Assembly (NCBI RefSeq): GCF_030817215.1
Contig: NZ_JAUSZA010000001.1
Span: forward strand, 7,809,501-7,873,500
Source: Paenibacillus sp. V4I3
GTDB lineage: Bacteria > Bacillota > Bacilli > Paenibacillales > NBRC-103111
DNA: 64,000 bases
Direction: 5' to 3'
Positions 37,962 through 46,142 of the stretch are shown piece by piece. Numbering within the stretch: the stretch's first letter is position 1; each line of letters starts with the position of its first letter. The translations under genes were made by a program, and so were the position numbers. The notes beneath the pieces are model-generated. The model did not search any database, was not told the origin of the DNA, and saw only the letters and a list, made by a program, of their open reading frames with translations.

Positions 37962-38038
37962 GAAATCCCCCGTTTCTTATCCAGTCATCACACCATCTAT
38001 TTATCATACACGTCAACCTTCTTAGGAAACAACGACAA

Positions 38039-38067
38039 AGAGACGATCATCGAAATGATTCGTCTCT
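38039..38067 (-). terminator. Intercistronic hairpin after the fructan SBP gene
   Basis: AGAGACGATCAT pairs with ATGATTCGTCTCT with one bulged base and a CGAA loop. On the minus strand it follows the SBP stop by about 15 bases and leads into TTGTCGTTGTTT, a weak T tract. Probably a partial terminator or 3'-end stabiliser. Confidence 0.5.
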
Positions 38068-38082
38068 ATGATCTTCACAACC

Positions 38083-39435
38083 CTACTTTTTCTGCTGCGC
38101 CTGCACATCCGCATAAGCCTTATCGATTGTCGTAATCGCTTCTGCAATGGATGCATCAATATTCCGTTTGCCGATGGTGACATCTTCAAACATTTTATTC
38201 ACAGCATCGGACATTTGCGGGAAGATTGGCGTAATCGGACGCGGTCTGCCGTACTTCTGATTTTGAATGACGAAGATGTTCTTCGGATACTCGTTCAATT
38301 CCGGGAAAGTCTTCGCTGAAGAGTAACGGGATGGAATATCTTTGGTCATTCCGGCATACGTCTTTTGTCCTTCCTCACCAGTCACCCAGTTGACGAACTT
38401 CCAAGCTTCATCCGGATGCTTGCTCTTCGATGAAATGCCCAGCGCCCAACTGCCATTCGCTACCGCTTGTGCAGTCCCCTTAGGCAGAGGAGCAATGTCA
38501 TAGTCTTCGCCCAGCTTGAAATTCGGGAACTTCTCTTTCAGATTCGCCAGAGACCAGGAGCCATCAATCGTAATGCCCAATTTACCGTTCGGGAATGGAT
38601 CCGGCGGATACTCCAGAGCAGATACTTTATCTTTGTTATACAGATCCGAGAAGAATTGAACGGCTTTCTTCGTTTGCGGTGAATCCAAAAAACCTTTCGA
38701 CGTTTTACCATCAGGACTCATAATCTCCCCGCCAAGCTGCCAGATGATCGGATACTTGAAGTAAGCCGTACCACCCGCGTTCCCGAAGCCCTGTGCAGGA
38801 TCTATACCAAAGATGCCATTGGCTGGATCATTGATTTTCTTTGCAGCATCGAGCACCTGATCCCATGTCCACGGCTCATCCGGATTTTTGGAAGGAAGCG
38901 GAATACCCTTCGCTTGAAACATCTTTTTGTTATAGAACATGGCAATCGATGATTCCGTTAATGGCGCCATATAAATTTCATTTTGATACGTGTAGGTCGC
39001 AAGTGTTGATTTAGGAACATCATCGATATTCCCGTCCGTCTTGAAGTATGTGGTCAACGGCTTCAGAGCACCGGCATTTGCGTACGAACCGACCGTAGGA
39101 GCATCTAACGCCATAATATCCGGCGGGCTGCCCGATGCGATGGATACTCGTAGTTTCGTGTCATAATCTGAATATGGAATCGGTGTCATTTCGACAGAAA
39201 TGTTCGGATACTTTTGCATGAAGGAAGCAACGAGCTTGTCATAGGCTGTATTCTCCGTATCATTCCCTGAGTTTCTCCAGAACGTCAGCTTTACTTTCTC
39301 TTCTTTTTTAACAGCATTATCCGTTTGTTTGGGTACTGTTGACGACGTATTTCCACCATCACTTTGCGTTGAACATCCCGCCAATAAACCACCGACTACG
39401 AGAGCGCTTACTACTGTTTGGCTTAGCTTTTTCAA
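38083..39435 (-). CDS. Extracellular sugar-binding lipoprotein, fructan locus
   Basis: A 450-residue solute-binding lipoprotein of SBP family 1. The lipobox is LLAGC (Cys21), followed by a Ser/Thr/Asn-rich linker. Proposed ligand: fructo-oligosaccharides, from the operon context. It starts at TTG 39435, an uncommon start, behind AAAGGGGC. That ribosome site is complementary to GCCCCTTT in the leader (39491-39498 against 39445-39452), so initiation could be dampened by mRNA structure. First gene of the fructan operon. Confidence 0.92.
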   Translation of the reverse strand: MKKLSQTVVSALVVGGLLAGCSTQSDGGNTSSTVPKQTDNAVKKEEKVKLTFWRNSGNDTENTAYDKLVASFMQKYPNISVEMTPIPYSDYDTKLRVSIASGSPPDIMALDAPTVGSYANAGALKPLTTYFKTDGNIDDVPKSTLATYTYQNEIYMAPLTESSIAMFYNKKMFQAKGIPLPSKNPDEPWTWDQVLDAAKKINDPANGIFGIDPAQGFGNAGGTAYFKYPIIWQLGGEIMSPDGKTSKGFLDSPQTKKAVQFFSDLYNKDKVSALEYPPDPFPNGKLGITIDGSWSLANLKEKFPNFKLGEDYDIAPLPKGTAQAVANGSWALGISSKSKHPDEAWKFVNWVTGEEGQKTYAGMTKDIPSRYSSAKTFPELNEYPKNIFVIQNQKYGRPRPITPIFPQMSDAVNKMFEDVTIGKRNIDASIAEAITTIDKAYADVQAQQKK

Positions 39436-39761
39436 AATGTGAATGCCCCTTTCATTTATCTGTTGTTGTAGTTCTTGTCATCATCATATCAAAGGGGCCG
39501 GGATATTAAATTCAATATTCTCTGCTTAGAACTTATAAAATTATCATGATTCTGGTTATTGTACAAGAGCGTAACGAGCTTCATCGAACATATTATCTAC
39601 GTCAAAGCTATATTGTACACCAACAAAAAGTGTTCATTGAGCTTTTGCGAAATACGTTGATCCCACGTTCGTAATCCTACCTGCCCCCAGAAAATACGCT
39701 TGGGTCTCGTATAACTTAGTATCAGCTGCAGCTAGAATACTTTAATAAGGTGGTCATAATC
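39436..39761. other. Divergent intergenic region, no gene seen
   Basis: 326 bases between the fructan SBP gene and the DUF5667-like gene. I see the AAAGGGGC/GCCCCTTT pair described for the SBP leader and generally AT-rich promoter-like sequence, but no cre site, riboswitch or small ORF I would defend. Confidence 0.5.
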
Positions 39762-40868
39762 ATGATAGTAAAGTTAACAAAAGAACCCAAACGGTCCTAC
39801 CTTCTTGCCAAAAGCTTCATGATCAGCTTACTCGTTTTTAGCGTGGGTACCGGTAGCGTTTTAGCTTCGGAGATTACAACAACAACAACAACAACACCGT
39901 CGTCCAACCCCGCATCCGTGAGCGTCACCCAGAATACGACTTCCTCCTCGCAAGCAGGCACGACTTCGAACGAATCCAAAACAGAGACTCCAGATCTTTT
40001 GCCAGGAGACTTATTCTACTTTGTAAAAATAATGTACGAAAACATTCGATTGGCCCTAACTGTCAATGACGTGAAAGAGGCGCGACTACTTACCGCATTT
40101 GCCCAAGAGCGACTTGTGGAAGCAAACGTCTTATTAGCTCAAGGAAAAACGGAAGAGGCGAATCTATCTCTCCAGAAGTCGCTGGAAACTCAGCAAAGTG
40201 CTGTTCAAAAAACAGATCAGGCTTCTGGAATATCGATAACCGTAAAGACTACACAAGTAGAGACTATTGCACAAGCGGCTGCTAAAGATGAGGATTCAAC
40301 ACAAAAAGAAACTGCAACAACAGCCGCAGCGAAGCAGGGCAGTGAGCAAACAGCAGATCCCGAGCAAACGGAAGCCGAAGATGTGATCAATCCTGTAAAA
40401 GAAGTGAAAAATCCGGAGCAGGTATTGAAGGTAAAGGCCGATTTACAACACAATATTGTAGCCCTGTCCTCCGCATTGGAAAAAGTGGGAAATCCGAACG
40501 CTCAACTGGCTTTAATGAAAAATATAGAAAAGGCGTTTGCTCATCTGGATAAAAAACTGTCCAAAATCGAGAAAAAAGAGAAGCTGGGGCAGATGAATGA
40601 GAACGTAACAGCTAAGGAAGAGCAGCCCCCGGTTGCTTCGCTGGTTCCATCTCCATTTCCAACACCAGTATCAAATGAGCCTATCTCGGACCAAGAGAAA
40701 CAGGAAAGCTTAGTAACAAAATCAGATCAAACGAAGAAGGATGAAGACAACCAGCATATGAATAAATCTGATAAAGCAAAAGAGAAAAAGAACGATAGCC
40801 CACACAAAGGTGGCGAAAAAGGGAACGGCAACGGACACGATAAAAATAAAGGTAGCAAACAAGAATAA
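39762..40868 (+). CDS. Secreted DUF5667-like protein with charged tail
   Basis: A 368-residue exported protein of unknown function. Signal peptide (about 1-37, ending VLASE), then a Thr run coded by an (ACA)n repeat and a Ser/Thr-rich linker. A helical domain at about 75-150 begins with the typical DUF5667 pattern (LLPGDLFYFVKIMYENIRLALT, positions about 79-100, then FAQERLVEANVLLAQGKTEEAN). A Gln/Glu-rich linker and a second helical segment follow (about 210-275). The last 100 residues are low-complexity and Lys/Glu/Gly-rich, possibly for cell-wall contact. It starts at ATG 39762 behind AAGGTGG. A single-gene unit; no nearby sigma/anti-sigma genes. Confidence 0.75.
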   Translation: MIVKLTKEPKRSYLLAKSFMISLLVFSVGTGSVLASEITTTTTTTPSSNPASVSVTQNTTSSSQAGTTSNESKTETPDLLPGDLFYFVKIMYENIRLALTVNDVKEARLLTAFAQERLVEANVLLAQGKTEEANLSLQKSLETQQSAVQKTDQASGISITVKTTQVETIAQAAAKDEDSTQKETATTAAAKQGSEQTADPEQTEAEDVINPVKEVKNPEQVLKVKADLQHNIVALSSALEKVGNPNAQLALMKNIEKAFAHLDKKLSKIEKKEKLGQMNENVTAKEEQPPVASLVPSPFPTPVSNEPISDQEKQESLVTKSDQTKKDEDNQHMNKSDKAKEKKNDSPHKGGEKGNGNGHDKNKGSKQE

Positions 40869-40999
40869 AACCGCTACTCGCCCCCTTTTCAATATATAAA
40901 TACTTAAGTACGAATCTTACACCTTCTCGATGTTAAAAGTAACGTGCTTCGGGATGCGCAAAGACAATGGCCGAGACCGCAGCCTCCGGCGGCAGGCAC

Positions 41000-41095
41000 T
41001 GGTCATGCTCATGCATTTACCGTATAATCATAGGCAAGTGACGAAGAACGTCCCGTTCCATTCCGATGAGTGGAAACGGGACGTTTTCTATTTTT
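41000..41095 (+). promoter_or_regulatory. Promoter plus leader terminator upstream of the nuclease gene
   Basis: A promoter-like pair, TGGTCA (41000-41005) and a perfect TATAAT (41023-41028) 17 bases apart, is followed by a strong hairpin: AACGTCCCGTTCCA (41047-41060) with TGGAAACGGGACGTT (41071-41085), one base bulged, then TTTTCTATTTTT. The terminator ends only a few bases before the ribosome site of the next gene. It could be the terminator of the DUF5667-like gene, or an attenuator in the short leader of the nuclease gene. Confidence 0.6.
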
Positions 41096-41111
41096 AGAGG
41101 GAGGTGAGAGA

Positions 41112-41783
41112 TTGCCTTTTGATGAAGAGCATACCGCATTTATCCGTCTTCATCTTGAAAGCAGGACGGGGGAGCGTCGAGGCCGGCTGGAGAGGGGCCA
41201 TCGGCACGGTGAACTGCTGTTTCTAAGCAATGTCTGGTGGCCGCTACGTGGAAGTTTGAAAGACCTTCATCCGGAATACGAAGTACTCGATTGGCGGGGG
41301 AGATCTTACTTTGCCGATTTTGCCTGGCTGCCGGGATACGTTAAACTAATATTTGAAATCAAAGGATTTACCACGCACGTACGAGAGATGGACAGACACA
41401 AATACTGTAACGAGCTGAACCGTGAAACGTTCCTTCACTCTATGGGATTTCACGTCATTTCCTTCGCTTACGACGACGTCGAACAGCGCCCAGATCTATG
41501 TATCACTTTGCTGCGCATGGTGCTGAGCAGGTATCTTCCCAGCCAGACACCAGTCTCGCGCGCGCTTCTTGCCGAGAAAGAAATTATCCGACTCGCGACC
41601 CAGCAGGCTCAGCCGCTCCGACCAAAGGATGTGGAGCTTCATTTTGAGATCGATCACAAAACTGCGGTTCTTATACTGAAAAAGTTATGTACAAAAGGCC
41701 TGCTGCTTCCTTCTTTTCGCGGCAACAGAGAAAGGGTAGTTAGGTATGAATTGGCTCCTGGTGTGCTAGATTACTTCGACTAA
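41112..41783 (+). CDS. Putative PD-(D/E)XK nuclease with winged-helix tail
   Basis: A 223-residue cytosolic protein I recognise only by fold features. Residues about 60-150 look like a Vsr/DUF559-type restriction-endonuclease fold: a conserved Asp in SYFADFAW, then FEIKGF (E-x-K), then a Lys/Asn-rich helix and MGFHVISFAYDDV. Residues about 160-220 look like a winged helix (LRPKDVELHFEIDHKTAVLILKKLCTKGLL; basic wing RGNRERVVRYE). Start chosen is TTG 41112 behind GGGAGGTG; the GTG at 41070 lies within the terminator stem. It stands alone, without a methylase or partner. A DNA repair or regulatory role is as likely as defence. Confidence 0.6.
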   Translation: MPFDEEHTAFIRLHLESRTGERRGRLERGHRHGELLFLSNVWWPLRGSLKDLHPEYEVLDWRGRSYFADFAWLPGYVKLIFEIKGFTTHVREMDRHKYCNELNRETFLHSMGFHVISFAYDDVEQRPDLCITLLRMVLSRYLPSQTPVSRALLAEKEIIRLATQQAQPLRPKDVELHFEIDHKTAVLILKKLCTKGLLLPSFRGNRERVVRYELAPGVLDYFD

Positions 41784-42072
41784 AGGGAAAACATCCTGCT
41801 AATTGCTCTGTTTGATCGCTTTGCAATCCCTATAGCTGGATAAGCTCCCACTAATTCAATCGAATTCAGTCAATTTTTCAACCAATCGCCGATTTAGATG
41901 GAGGTTTTCCAGTTAGACGCATTTCCCTCTATGCAGGAATCAATTTTGATGGAGGATCTCCCTCTATATGTGGCTGCGAGCGACGGGGGTGGCGTGGTTG
42001 GGGTCTTGGAACTATCAACAGGATGCCGATTATGCTGGCAATTTGTTTTTGTAATTATGCTCTCGTTCTTCG
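41784..42072. other. Intergenic region with degenerate short repeats
   Basis: No convincing gene. GATGGAGG occurs at 41898 and 41948 and CCCTCTAT at 41925 and 41960, so a roughly 50-base segment is loosely duplicated. A 77-codon ATG frame from 41898 has no good ribosome site and is probably chance. Confidence 0.4.
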
Positions 42073-42648
42073 TTATGTTTCGAGGCCGTAAAGCAAACGA
42101 GCACGATCACAGTTTATTGGTTCATTTATAGGTGTTTCTAAGAAATAGTCCAACTGCCATTTCTGAGTTTTTTGAGCCTGGTGACTTATTGTCTTGTCCC
42201 AAGGTGGATAAACTCGTATTGCACGTTTACCGCCTTCACCTTGATTTGATACTATATTTTGATTGAATAGAACATGCTTTGGAAATACAAATTGGCCAAA
42301 GTTATTCCCTTTGCGAGTACTAATTACGAAGAAATCGACTGGATCCAATACGTCATACGGTTGGATCGATCCATCCCCAATTCTATGCCATAGTGTCACA
42401 AATTGCCCTACCTTTGTAGGAGTGATTTTAGCAACACGAAATCTAATGGAGAGAGAATTTAAATGAAATAAATAGGCCCCATATTCAGCATTTTGAGCTT
42501 CTAAAAGTGGTTGAGAGCAATCAAACCCGCACACGTTATAGACGAGATTCTTGGTAGCAAGCAGGTCAATATGAATTATTTCTGAGGAAACCCAGGAATT
42601 TTGATCATTAGGGCATGCTTCTGATAAATTACTATTTTTCTTATCCAT
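42073..42648 (-). CDS. mepB: MepB family protein
   Basis: A 191-residue cytosolic protein of the MepB family, named after the third gene of the Staphylococcus aureus mepRAB drug-efflux operon; its biochemical role is unknown. Family hallmarks are visible: SIRFRVAKITPTKVGQFVTLW, then IQPYDVLDPVDFFVIS, then GQFVFPKHVL and the near C-terminal RVYPPWD. Here it has no MepR or MepA neighbour. The start is ATG 42648 behind AGGAGA; the frame reaches upstream to 42696 but without a ribosome site. Confidence 0.85.
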   Translation of the reverse strand: MDKKNSNLSEACPNDQNSWVSSEIIHIDLLATKNLVYNVCGFDCSQPLLEAQNAEYGAYLFHLNSLSIRFRVAKITPTKVGQFVTLWHRIGDGSIQPYDVLDPVDFFVISTRKGNNFGQFVFPKHVLFNQNIVSNQGEGGKRAIRVYPPWDKTISHQAQKTQKWQLDYFLETPINEPINCDRARLLYGLET

Positions 42649-42914
42649 CAATTCTAATCTCCTATGCTCATAATATTCTATATAAAAGAATACCAAACAT
42701 TTGTTCTTGACGAAAACGTTTTTTTACATAACTTGCATTAAGCCTTACTCACCTATTTGACAAGCTAATCCAAATCCAATTATAGTGTTAATAGTTATTA
42801 TTACTATTAATAAGTGATTCCTGGGGGATTGCTGATCGTCAATGAATTTGCAAAAGGAAAAGGCAAACAAACTGGCTTCCTACTTCTTTTCATCAAGGGG
42901 GAGGCTGGAAGGGA

Positions 42915-43457
42915 CTAGGCATTGAACATATTACCAGCTCGCCATGTAACCCACGCACTTGTCGCATATAGCAAAGCGCTAGCATAGAACAGCGCATTGA
43001 TCGTCAACCAGTCGATTACATAGCCTCCTATGATGACAGCAAAACCCGACGCCACAGACGTCCAAAAATGATATGCCCCAATTACAGCCCCGCGCTCGCC
43101 CCACTTGGTATGATCGGCGATTAGTAGACGTTCGCTCATTTTTTGCATCGCGTTGCAAACGCCCATCAGCAATTGTAACGCCAGCACCCATGCGTAGCTC
43201 TCCACCCACGGGAACACAAGCATTGCCAGCATCATGCCGAGTGAGCTCCATGTCAGGATTCTAATTCCGTGGCTATCAAGTCGCGGTGCCAACCACTGTG
43301 ACACAGCGGCAGAGCTGATCGTGAAAACCGCAAACGCTAGCCCGTACTTCGTGAAACTGTTACCAAGGTTTTTAAGGAACAGCAAGTAATAAGGATAAAT
43401 CATACCCGCCGCCAGCGTAACGATGCTTTGCGAGCGAATGAACCATCTTAAATTCAT
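42915..43457 (-). CDS. Half-size MFS-type membrane protein (six helices)
   Basis: A 180-residue protein that matches one six-helix half of a major facilitator transporter. Helices are visible at about 10-30, 40-58, 68-85, 88-106, 123-146 and 151-170. The inter-helix motif QWLAPRLDSHGIRI sits where the MFS motif A belongs. Full MFS carriers have 12 helices (about 400 residues), so this is either a dimerising half or a gene that has lost its second half. It starts at ATG 43457 behind AAAGGGGAG, 6 bases after the FAD oxidoreductase, so the two form an operon. Confidence 0.65.
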   Translation of the reverse strand: MNLRWFIRSQSIVTLAAGMIYPYYLLFLKNLGNSFTKYGLAFAVFTISSAAVSQWLAPRLDSHGIRILTWSSLGMMLAMLVFPWVESYAWVLALQLLMGVCNAMQKMSERLLIADHTKWGERGAVIGAYHFWTSVASGFAVIIGGYVIDWLTINALFYASALLYATSAWVTWRAGNMFNA

Positions 43458-43463
43458 GTCAGG

Positions 43464-44897
43464 CTACTCCCCTTTGTAGTCCATATAAAAATAGTTCACA
43501 AACAAATGATTCGGATCGTATTGCTCCTTTTTTCGAAAAAAATCTGCATACCTCGGGTATGCTGCCCGAAACTGATCAAGCCGCGGATATGCGATATACG
43601 GCAAATAGTATGTTCCATTGTGTTGAATGACCCGATCTAGAACGGCCTGAATTCCTGTCCGAACTTTATCCTGACCTTCCTTTGACAATGGGACATTGAA
43701 TAAACAAACAAGCGCAAACATATCGTCGGTAGCATAAGAGAGTGTCGCTTCCTCATCGTGATTAACATAGCGTACCGTAATATTGAGTAGATTTAAATTT
43801 TCTACCTGCAGTACTGCCCTCAAATCGTCCACAAACCCCGCAAACTCCTGAACCGGCAAAAAATATTCCTGCAACACGTCATTGCTCCCTGCCTGCCGGT
43901 ACTCCATAAACTCCGACTCCGAGCGCATCGCGTTGTTCCTCGTTATCCATGTACCTTGCTGCTTGGTGAAATATGGCTTCTGTAGATTCCACAGCACATT
44001 TTTACCCCAGCCGAACGTGCGGTTCAGATTAAACAACAACTTGGATAGAATTACGCCCTCTTCCTGAGTTTTCAACTGGTCGTAGCCCTTCAAAGGGACG
44101 GAACGGTCTAGAACATAATTAATCGCATACATTTCGGTTAAAAAATGTTCTGGCGCTACCGAAATCCGAGCAATGTGCAAATGAATATCGGGGTTCGTCT
44201 TCACATGCTCAGCAAAATATCGACTGTACGAAGCTACGTCCAAATTGTCGACCGCGAGCTTATACATTTCGTTGTCGGTCAGTGTAAGCGTTACGTCAAG
44301 AATAATCCCGAACAATCCATAACCGCCGATGACGAACCCGAATAGATCGGCATTTTCATGGCGGCTGACGTTGAGTATTCGGTCATCTGCCGTAAGTAGA
44401 CGGAACGATTCGACGCTTTTGATGAGTGAACCGTTGCGGATGTCCCTTCCATGAGCATTGACGCTAAGCGAACCGCCTATCGTAAAAATGTTCTGCGACT
44501 GCATCGTCTTCACCGCCAAACCGTACGGGTTGACGTAATCCTGCACGTCTTTCCAAGTTGCGCCGGCTTGAATACGGATCTTTTTTTTCTGCTGATCGAA
44601 GTCCAGCACGCGGTTATACGAAGTCATATCTACAACGATGCTGTCTTTGTAATACGTATGGCCACCCTGACTATGCCGCTGCCCGGCTATTGAGATAGTA
44701 AGGTGCTTATCCCGAGCCTCCTGCAAAATGCCCCGCAACTGATCCTCCTCACGCCCTTTAGCAACTCCCGTTACTTTTACTGGACGAAGCCTGCCGTAGT
44801 CGGTGATCAGATACGGATCCTGTTCGAGCGTATCGTATTGAAAGTAATTGAGGAAGCAAAGGACGGCGAGAAGGAGGAGAGCGATCCATTTTTTCAT
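43464..44897 (-). CDS. FAD-linked oxidoreductase (PCMH/BBE type), membrane-anchored
   Basis: A 477-residue flavoprotein of the FAD_binding_4 (PCMH) family. An N-terminal helix (about 4-20) acts as signal anchor, suggesting activity outside the membrane. The FAD-binding domain covers about 38-215, with ISIAGQRHSQGGHTYY and TIGGSLSVNAHGRDIRNGS; the His in AGQRHS is at a site used for covalent flavin attachment in relatives. The C-terminal half is the substrate domain. The electron donor is unknown; sugar lactone, alcohol or aryl-alcohol oxidases belong to this family. It starts at ATG 44897 behind GGAGG and is followed directly by the half-MFS gene. Confidence 0.85.
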   Translation of the reverse strand: MKKWIALLLLAVLCFLNYFQYDTLEQDPYLITDYGRLRPVKVTGVAKGREEDQLRGILQEARDKHLTISIAGQRHSQGGHTYYKDSIVVDMTSYNRVLDFDQQKKKIRIQAGATWKDVQDYVNPYGLAVKTMQSQNIFTIGGSLSVNAHGRDIRNGSLIKSVESFRLLTADDRILNVSRHENADLFGFVIGGYGLFGIILDVTLTLTDNEMYKLAVDNLDVASYSRYFAEHVKTNPDIHLHIARISVAPEHFLTEMYAINYVLDRSVPLKGYDQLKTQEEGVILSKLLFNLNRTFGWGKNVLWNLQKPYFTKQQGTWITRNNAMRSESEFMEYRQAGSNDVLQEYFLPVQEFAGFVDDLRAVLQVENLNLLNITVRYVNHDEEATLSYATDDMFALVCLFNVPLSKEGQDKVRTGIQAVLDRVIQHNGTYYLPYIAYPRLDQFRAAYPRYADFFRKKEQYDPNHLFVNYFYMDYKGE

Positions 44898-45085
44898 AAG
44901 TTCCTCCGTGGTGAATCATTATGTATTCACCAATTCGGCAATACAGGCAAATATCCTGTTTATTGGGGCAGGTTTTGTACTTTTCGCTTGCTCGGTGGAA
45001 TGTAACCCTTGACCAACTTTCTGTTTTCTCAAATATTTGGCTAATCTGGACATGGGACAGACTAAAATATTTTTTGGTTATTTTG

Positions 45086-45116
45086 TTGACTTAAACCTTG
45101 GTTTAAGTCGTATGAT
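45086..45116 (+). promoter_or_regulatory. MerR-type promoter with operator palindrome
   Basis: -35 TTGACT (45086-45091) and -10 TATGAT (45111-45116) are separated by 19 bases, the long spacer typical of MerR-activated promoters. The spacer carries the operator GACTTAAACC-tt-GGTTTAAGTC (45088-45109), with perfect 10-bp arms. It precedes the truncated MerR gene. Confidence 0.85.
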
Positions 45117-45157
45117 AGTCCTGTCGACAAAGAAAGATAAAATTTGGAGGTCTCCAG

Positions 45158-45289
45158 ATGAAATATTGTTCAATAAGCGAAGCTGCAGCCAAATTCAATA
45201 TTCCAGAATCAACGTTACGTTATTATGAAAAAAAAGGATTATTACCATTAATCGAGCGTGATGAAGCTGGTAGGCGGTTATTTTCATAA
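45158..45289 (+). pseudogene. Truncated MerR-family regulator
   Basis: Only the N-terminal winged-helix part of a MerR regulator remains (43 codons, including SISEAAAKFNIPESTLRYYEKKG split over positions 5-27 and DEAGRRLFS). The ribosome site GGAGG is intact. The frame stops at TAA where relatives have an acidic codon in the conserved RRLFSEDQ segment. The next codons run on, in the same frame, into an oxidoreductase fragment, so an internal deletion joined two genes. The dimerisation helix is missing, so it should be inactive. Confidence 0.8.
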
Positions 45290-45927
45290 GATCAAAATGC
45301 GAAAGAAAAATTTCCTAGCCTTATTACTCGTGTAAGTGATTTGGCTATTGAATCCGAGCGTGTAGCATTGTTTGATTGGGTAACAACGAACTATCCAGAA
45401 GTGAATGTGTTAGTTAACAACGCAGGGATTCAACAACGTTTTAATGTGTTAAAAGCGGATGCGAAGAACAATTGGAGTTATTTCAGTAAAGAAATCACAG
45501 CCAATATTGAAGCACCATTCCAACTCTCTATGCTTTTCGCTCCATTTTTTGCAACAAAAAAAGAGGCGATTATCATTAACGTCACATCCGGGTTAGCTTT
45601 TACACCGTTTCCAATTGCTCCGATTTATTCAGCTACGAAAGCAGCGCTTCATTCATTTACGATGAGTCTAAGACATCAACTTTCTGATACGTCTGTAGAA
45701 GTAATTGAAGTTGCTCCTCCGGCAGTAATACAGCTTTAGGTGGAACGGGGTTACATTCGCATGGAGAACCATTAGATGCCTTCGCAGATGGAATTTTCAA
45801 AGGATTAGAAGAAGGTAAAAAGGAAATTGGATATGGTACTTCTGTGGATCGCTTACGCATGTCACGAAATGAAGTAGACGAACACGTAGAAAATATGTAC
45901 AAGGCAATGAAAAACACAATTGAATAA
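45290..45927 (+). pseudogene. SDR oxidoreductase remnant (DltE-like)
   Basis: Fragment of a short-chain dehydrogenase. The Rossmann N-terminus with the TGxxxGIG motif is absent. What remains is NVLVNNAGI (NNAG motif), INVTSG, and the catalytic YSATK (Tyr-x-x-x-Lys). Near 45726 a one-base loss breaks the frame after VAPPAV; the correct reading resumes as ALGGTG and ends at TAA 45925-45927. In intact relatives an SDR gene of this type often follows a MerR gene. No function is expected. Confidence 0.8.
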
Positions 45928-46028
45928 CTATACTTGCGAAAATTCCTTATTCAACTAAACTCCCCGTTCGGAATAGAGCACCAGATGATTTAATACAAGC
46001 AGCCTGCTAGATCTTGTTATGAAGCTAC

Positions 46029-46093
46029 CTTGTCATCGGCCAATGACAAGCACTTTATATCATAAAACAAAAAAGCCGCAATATAAGCGGCTT
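46029..46093. terminator. Two hairpins, probable terminators
   Basis: CTTGTCAT-cggcca-ATGACAAG (46029-46050) and AAGCCGC-aatata-GCGGCTT (46073-46093). The second is preceded on the plus strand by an A-rich run, so on the minus strand it leads into TTTTTTGTTTT, a good terminator for the small minus-strand genes to its right. Confidence 0.65.
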
Positions 46094-46142
46094 GTAATGG
46101 GATAATATTCTTGTCATCCGACAGATAAGATGATCCAGTATC

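Noticed and set aside
41898..42131. 77-codon plus-strand frame
   Set aside because: No good ribosome site, odd composition, and it overlaps the 3' end of mepB on the other strand; kept only as part of an intergenic note.
42700..42730. cre-like sequence GAAAACGTTTTTT near mepB
   Set aside because: Only the central bases match, and the T-rich side is a homopolymer; too weak to call.
44898..45085. Possible gene on the plus strand from 44703
   Set aside because: The frame is mainly antisense to the FAD oxidoreductase; the remaining bases hold only the promoter of the MerR remnant.
45657..45917. 86-codon minus-strand frame
   Set aside because: It is antisense to the SDR remnant, whose catalytic motifs are readable on the plus strand.
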